Source: Candidatus Thermoflexus japonica (lineage in GTDB: Bacteria > Chloroflexota > Anaerolineae > Thermoflexales > Thermoflexaceae). From it: 64,000 nt of DNA. Both the position numbers and the translations under genes were made by a program. A model generated the notes under the pieces. The model did no database searches, had not been told where the DNA came from, and saw only the letters and a program-made list of their open reading frames with translations. Shown here in pieces: positions 61,531 through 64,000 of this stretch (its first letter is position 1; each line of letters opens with the position of its first letter). The stretch lies in contig BEHY01000003.1 in NCBI GenBank assembly GCA_002898735.1, forward strand, positions 26,135-90,134, written 5' to 3'.

Positions 61531-63711
61531 ATGTCAGAGAAAGGCACACGGCTGGTCATTGTGGAATCCCCCGCGAAGGCCCGCACGGTGGGCCGCATCC
61601 TGGGTCGGGGTTTCGTGGTGAAGGCGTCCATCGGGCACGTGCGGGACCTGCTGAAATCCCAGCTGGCGGTGGACATCGAGAACGACTTCAAGCCCACCTA
61701 CCGGGTGCCGAAGGAGAAACAGGCGGTGGTGCGGGAGCTGCGGGAGGCCGTGAAAGAGGCGGCGGAGGTCTATCTGGCCACCGACCCCGACCGCGAGGGA
61801 GAGGCCATCGCCTGGCATCTGACCGAGGTCGCGAACATCCCGGCCTCGAAGCTGCGCCGGGTGGTCTTCCATGAGATCACGGAGCCGGCGATCCAGGAGG
61901 CCTTCGCCCACCCCCGGGGCATCGATATGCAGCTGGTGAACGCCCAGCAGGCCCGGCGCATCCTGGACCGCCTGGTGGGCTACAAGTTGAGCCCCCTGCT
62001 CTGGGAGAAAGTGCGCGGGCGACTTTCCGCCGGCCGGGTGCAATCGGTGGCCTTGCGCCTGATCGTCGAGCGGGAGCGGGAGATCCAGGCCTTCGTCCCG
62101 GAGGAATACTGGACCATCGCCGTGGAGCTCTCCAAGCTCGATGAAGATCGGACCTTCCGCGCCCGCCTGGTTCGCTATCTGGGGGCCGAGCCCGAGCTCA
62201 AGAACGAGGAGCAGGTGCGCCCGCTGGTGGCAGAGCTGGAGGACGCCCTCTACGTGGTCGTCAGCGTCAAGAAGGGCGAGCGGCGGCGGCGGCCGGCCGC
62301 CCCTTTCACCACCAGCACGATGCAGCAGGAGGCCTCCCGCCGCCTGGGCTTCACCGCCCGGCGCACCATGGCCGTCGCCCAGCAGCTTTACGAGGGCTTG
62401 CCGCTGGGCGAGGAAGGCTCCGTCGGCCTCATCACCTACATGCGCACGGACTCCACGAACATCTCCCCGCTGGCTCAGGAAGAGGCCCGTCGTTTCATCG
62501 CCCAGACCTATGGGGAGCAGCTCCTTCCCCCGGAGCCTCCGGTCTACAAGACCCGGGCCCGGATCGCCCAGGAGGCCCACGAGGCCATCCGACCCACTTC
62601 GGTCTTCCGGACGCCGGAGTCGGTGAAGCCTTACCTGGACCGCGATCAGTATCGCCTGTATGAGCTGATCTGGAAGCGCTTCGTGGCCAGCCAGATGGCC
62701 CCTGCCATCCTGGACACGATGACGGTGGAGATCGTGGCCGTGCCCCGCTCGCGGATGGCCAACGGGGAGATCCCCCTGGAAGCTCTGGAGAACCCGCGCT
62801 ATCTCTTCCGGGCCACCGGCTCCGCGATCCGCTTCCCGGGCTTCCTGGTGGTCTACGAGGAGACGCGGGAGGAAGACGTCCGGCCTGAAGAGGAAGAGGA
62901 AGGCGGCGGGCTTCTGCCGCCGCTGGAGCCCAACGAGCGGTTGCGGCTCTGGCAGGTGCTCCCGGAACAGCACTTCACCCAGCCGCCACCGCGCTACACG
63001 GAGGCCTCGCTGATCAAGGCGCTGGAGGAATACGGCATCGGCCGGCCCAGCACGTATGCCCCGATCATCTCCACCCTCTTCCAGCGAGGGTATGTGGAAC
63101 GGGTGGATAAGCGCCTGGTGCCCACCCCGCTGGGGATCACGGTGACGGATCTCCTGGTCCAGCACTTCCCGGACATCATGGACGTGAACTTCACCGCCCG
63201 GATGGAGGAGGATCTGGACCGCATCGCCGCCGGCGAGGTGGACTGGGTGGAGGTCCTGCGAGGGTTCTATGGGCCCTTCGAGCAGCGGCTCCAGGCCGCC
63301 CTGGCCGGGATCCAGAAGATCCCCCTGGACCACGAGATCCTGGACGAGCAATGCCCGGAATGCGGCGCGCCGCTGCAGATCCGCTACGGTCGGTTCGGGA
63401 AGTTCGTGGGCTGCACCCGCTTCCCGGAGTGCCGCTACACCCGCCCCTTCTACAACAAGCTGGGCGTCCCATGCCCCCAGTGTGGTGGAGAGCTCCTGGA
63501 AAAGAAGAGCCGGCGGGGTCGGACCTTCTATGGGTGCAGCAACTGGCCCACGTGTAACTTCACCACCTGGAAGCGGCCCCTGACGGTGCGCTGCCCGCAC
63601 TGCGGCGGCGTTATGGTGCAGGAGGATCGGGAGAACGCCCGCTGCCTGAAATGTGAGGCGATCGTGCCCATCGCGGAGCTGGAGCTGGAGGAAGCCGGCG
63701 AAGGGGCATAA
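61531..63711 (+). CDS. topA: DNA topoisomerase I (type IA)
   Basis: 726 aa. Relaxes negative supercoils by single-strand cleavage. Toprim domain (TRLVIVESPAKARTVGRIL, then TDPDREGEAIAWHL), the active-site tyrosine in GLITYMRTDST and the HEAIRPTSVFRTPE block. Two C-terminal zinc ribbons (CPECGAPLQIRYGRFGKFVGC and following CPQCGG...C), plus a final CPHCGG...CLKC pair. The length is slightly short for the family but complete. GGAGGG precedes the ATG. The quoted ribbon is shortened to its key residues: Cys-x2-Cys pairs. Confidence 0.96.
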   Translation: MSEKGTRLVIVESPAKARTVGRILGRGFVVKASIGHVRDLLKSQLAVDIENDFKPTYRVPKEKQAVVRELREAVKEAAEVYLATDPDREGEAIAWHLTEVANIPASKLRRVVFHEITEPAIQEAFAHPRGIDMQLVNAQQARRILDRLVGYKLSPLLWEKVRGRLSAGRVQSVALRLIVEREREIQAFVPEEYWTIAVELSKLDEDRTFRARLVRYLGAEPELKNEEQVRPLVAELEDALYVVVSVKKGERRRRPAAPFTTSTMQQEASRRLGFTARRTMAVAQQLYEGLPLGEEGSVGLITYMRTDSTNISPLAQEEARRFIAQTYGEQLLPPEPPVYKTRARIAQEAHEAIRPTSVFRTPESVKPYLDRDQYRLYELIWKRFVASQMAPAILDTMTVEIVAVPRSRMANGEIPLEALENPRYLFRATGSAIRFPGFLVVYEETREEDVRPEEEEEGGGLLPPLEPNERLRLWQVLPEQHFTQPPPRYTEASLIKALEEYGIGRPSTYAPIISTLFQRGYVERVDKRLVPTPLGITVTDLLVQHFPDIMDVNFTARMEEDLDRIAAGEVDWVEVLRGFYGPFEQRLQAALAGIQKIPLDHEILDEQCPECGAPLQIRYGRFGKFVGCTRFPECRYTRPFYNKLGVPCPQCGGELLEKKSRRGRTFYGCSNWPTCNFTTWKRPLTVRCPHCGGVMVQEDRENARCLKCEAIVPIAELELEEAGEGA

Positions 63712-63720
63712 CCCCAGCCC

Positions 63721-64000
63721 TCAGGGAACGATGGGCAACCCCATCCGCTCCAGACACTCCGCCAGGGCCTCCGTCCAGGGTCGCATGGGGTCGCGGCCCT
63801 GCAGCTCCAGCACGTAGTTCCGCAACGGTGTCCGGTCCGGCCGCGGGGCGCGCCGGCCGGACACCGCGGACAGCCGGATGGCTTCCTCCGGGTTCCGCCT
63901 TAGCATCGACAGGATCACCCGGGCCATCTCATAGCGAGAGGCCGCGCCGTGGTTCACCATGTGATAAACCCCGTAGGCGGGATACTCCAGAAGGCGCAGG
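63721..64000 (-). CDS. rmlD: dTDP-4-dehydrorhamnose reductase, C-terminal part (truncated by window edge)
   Basis: Only the last 92 residues are visible; the frame stays open to the window end. YGVYHMVNHGAASRYEMAR is the conserved C-terminal segment of RmlD (GxYHxVNxGxxSxYE), followed by PLRNYVLELQGRDPMRPW. It reduces dTDP-4-keto-rhamnose to dTDP-rhamnose. Convergent with topA; only 9 nt separate the two stop codons. Confidence 0.85.
   Translation of the reverse strand, partial: LRLLEYPAYGVYHMVNHGAASRYEMARVILSMLRRNPEEAIRLSAVSGRRAPRPDRTPLRNYVLELQGRDPMRPWTEALAECLERMGLPIVP

Overview
The window is GC-rich, densely coded chromosome from a bacterium that looks like a thermophilic Chloroflexota (Anaerolineae or Thermoflexia, Thermoflexus-like). 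Pointers are the type V (archaeal-type) fructose bisphosphate aldolase/phosphatase, a SHMT-GcvT fusion, a Tad-type secretion locus with a response-regulator CpaE, a caa3-type oxidase, many Thr-Pro-rich secreted proteins, and a recurring (F/Y)LPL(I/V)xR motif in exported proteins. The taxonomic call is inference from gene content. No tRNA, rRNA or CRISPR array was found.

Layout. 1-1.4 kb: 3' end of prfA, then plsC. 1.45-14.2 kb: a surface/secretion block. A leftward set (7.6 to 1.45 kb) encodes a TadE protein, a TadG/vWA protein, a TadE protein with a long Thr-Pro tail and two exported proteins. A rightward set (7.8 to 14.2 kb) encodes two TadE proteins, a TadG-like protein, a 1035-aa Kelch/DUF11 exoprotein and an LPNTG-anchored Thr-Pro protein. 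14.3-20.4 kb: the Tad machine (cpaB, cpaE, cpaF, tadB, tadC), preceded by a candidate structured leader RNA with a pseudoknot. 20.4-23.3 kb: comF, hpf, an SH3b protein and a WecA/TagO-like transferase. 23.4-33.1 kb (minus strand): a giant cell-wall amidase, fbp, a DUF4058 protein and the SHMT-GcvT fusion. 33.6-36.1 kb: a CxxC thioredoxin-like protein and cstA. 36.2-40.7 kb (minus): caa3 oxidase genes ctaC-ctaD-cupredoxin-ctaE-ctaF. 41.2-43.6 kb: marR plus a drug-type ABC exporter. 43.7-48.3 kb: promoter, long leader, T-box riboswitch (Ile specifier), alaX and ileS. 48.5-52.6 kb: aroC, a perfect parS site, an ABC-2 exporter, aroK and a cupin epimerase. 52.7-54.2 kb: a solitary TnpB element. 54.2-64 kb: LysM lipoprotein, Nudix hydrolase, VanW protein, PASTA protein kinase, aroQ, manC, topA and the 3' end of rmlD.

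How it fits together. The Tad ATPase and platform genes and the many TadE/TadG proteins should form one envelope-spanning apparatus, although no Flp pilin or prepilin peptidase lies in view. The amidase, VanW, LysM and PASTA proteins serve the cell wall. aroC, aroK and aroQ are three scattered shikimate-pathway genes.

The most notable observations are the cpaB leader RNA; a TnpB lacking its third catalytic acidic residue; a PASTA kinase whose catalytic Asp is Asn; the SHMT-GcvT fusion with an extra degenerate GcvT-like module; a textbook parS palindrome; an alanyl-tRNA editing gene downstream of an Ile T-box; and the exported-protein LPLxxR motif.
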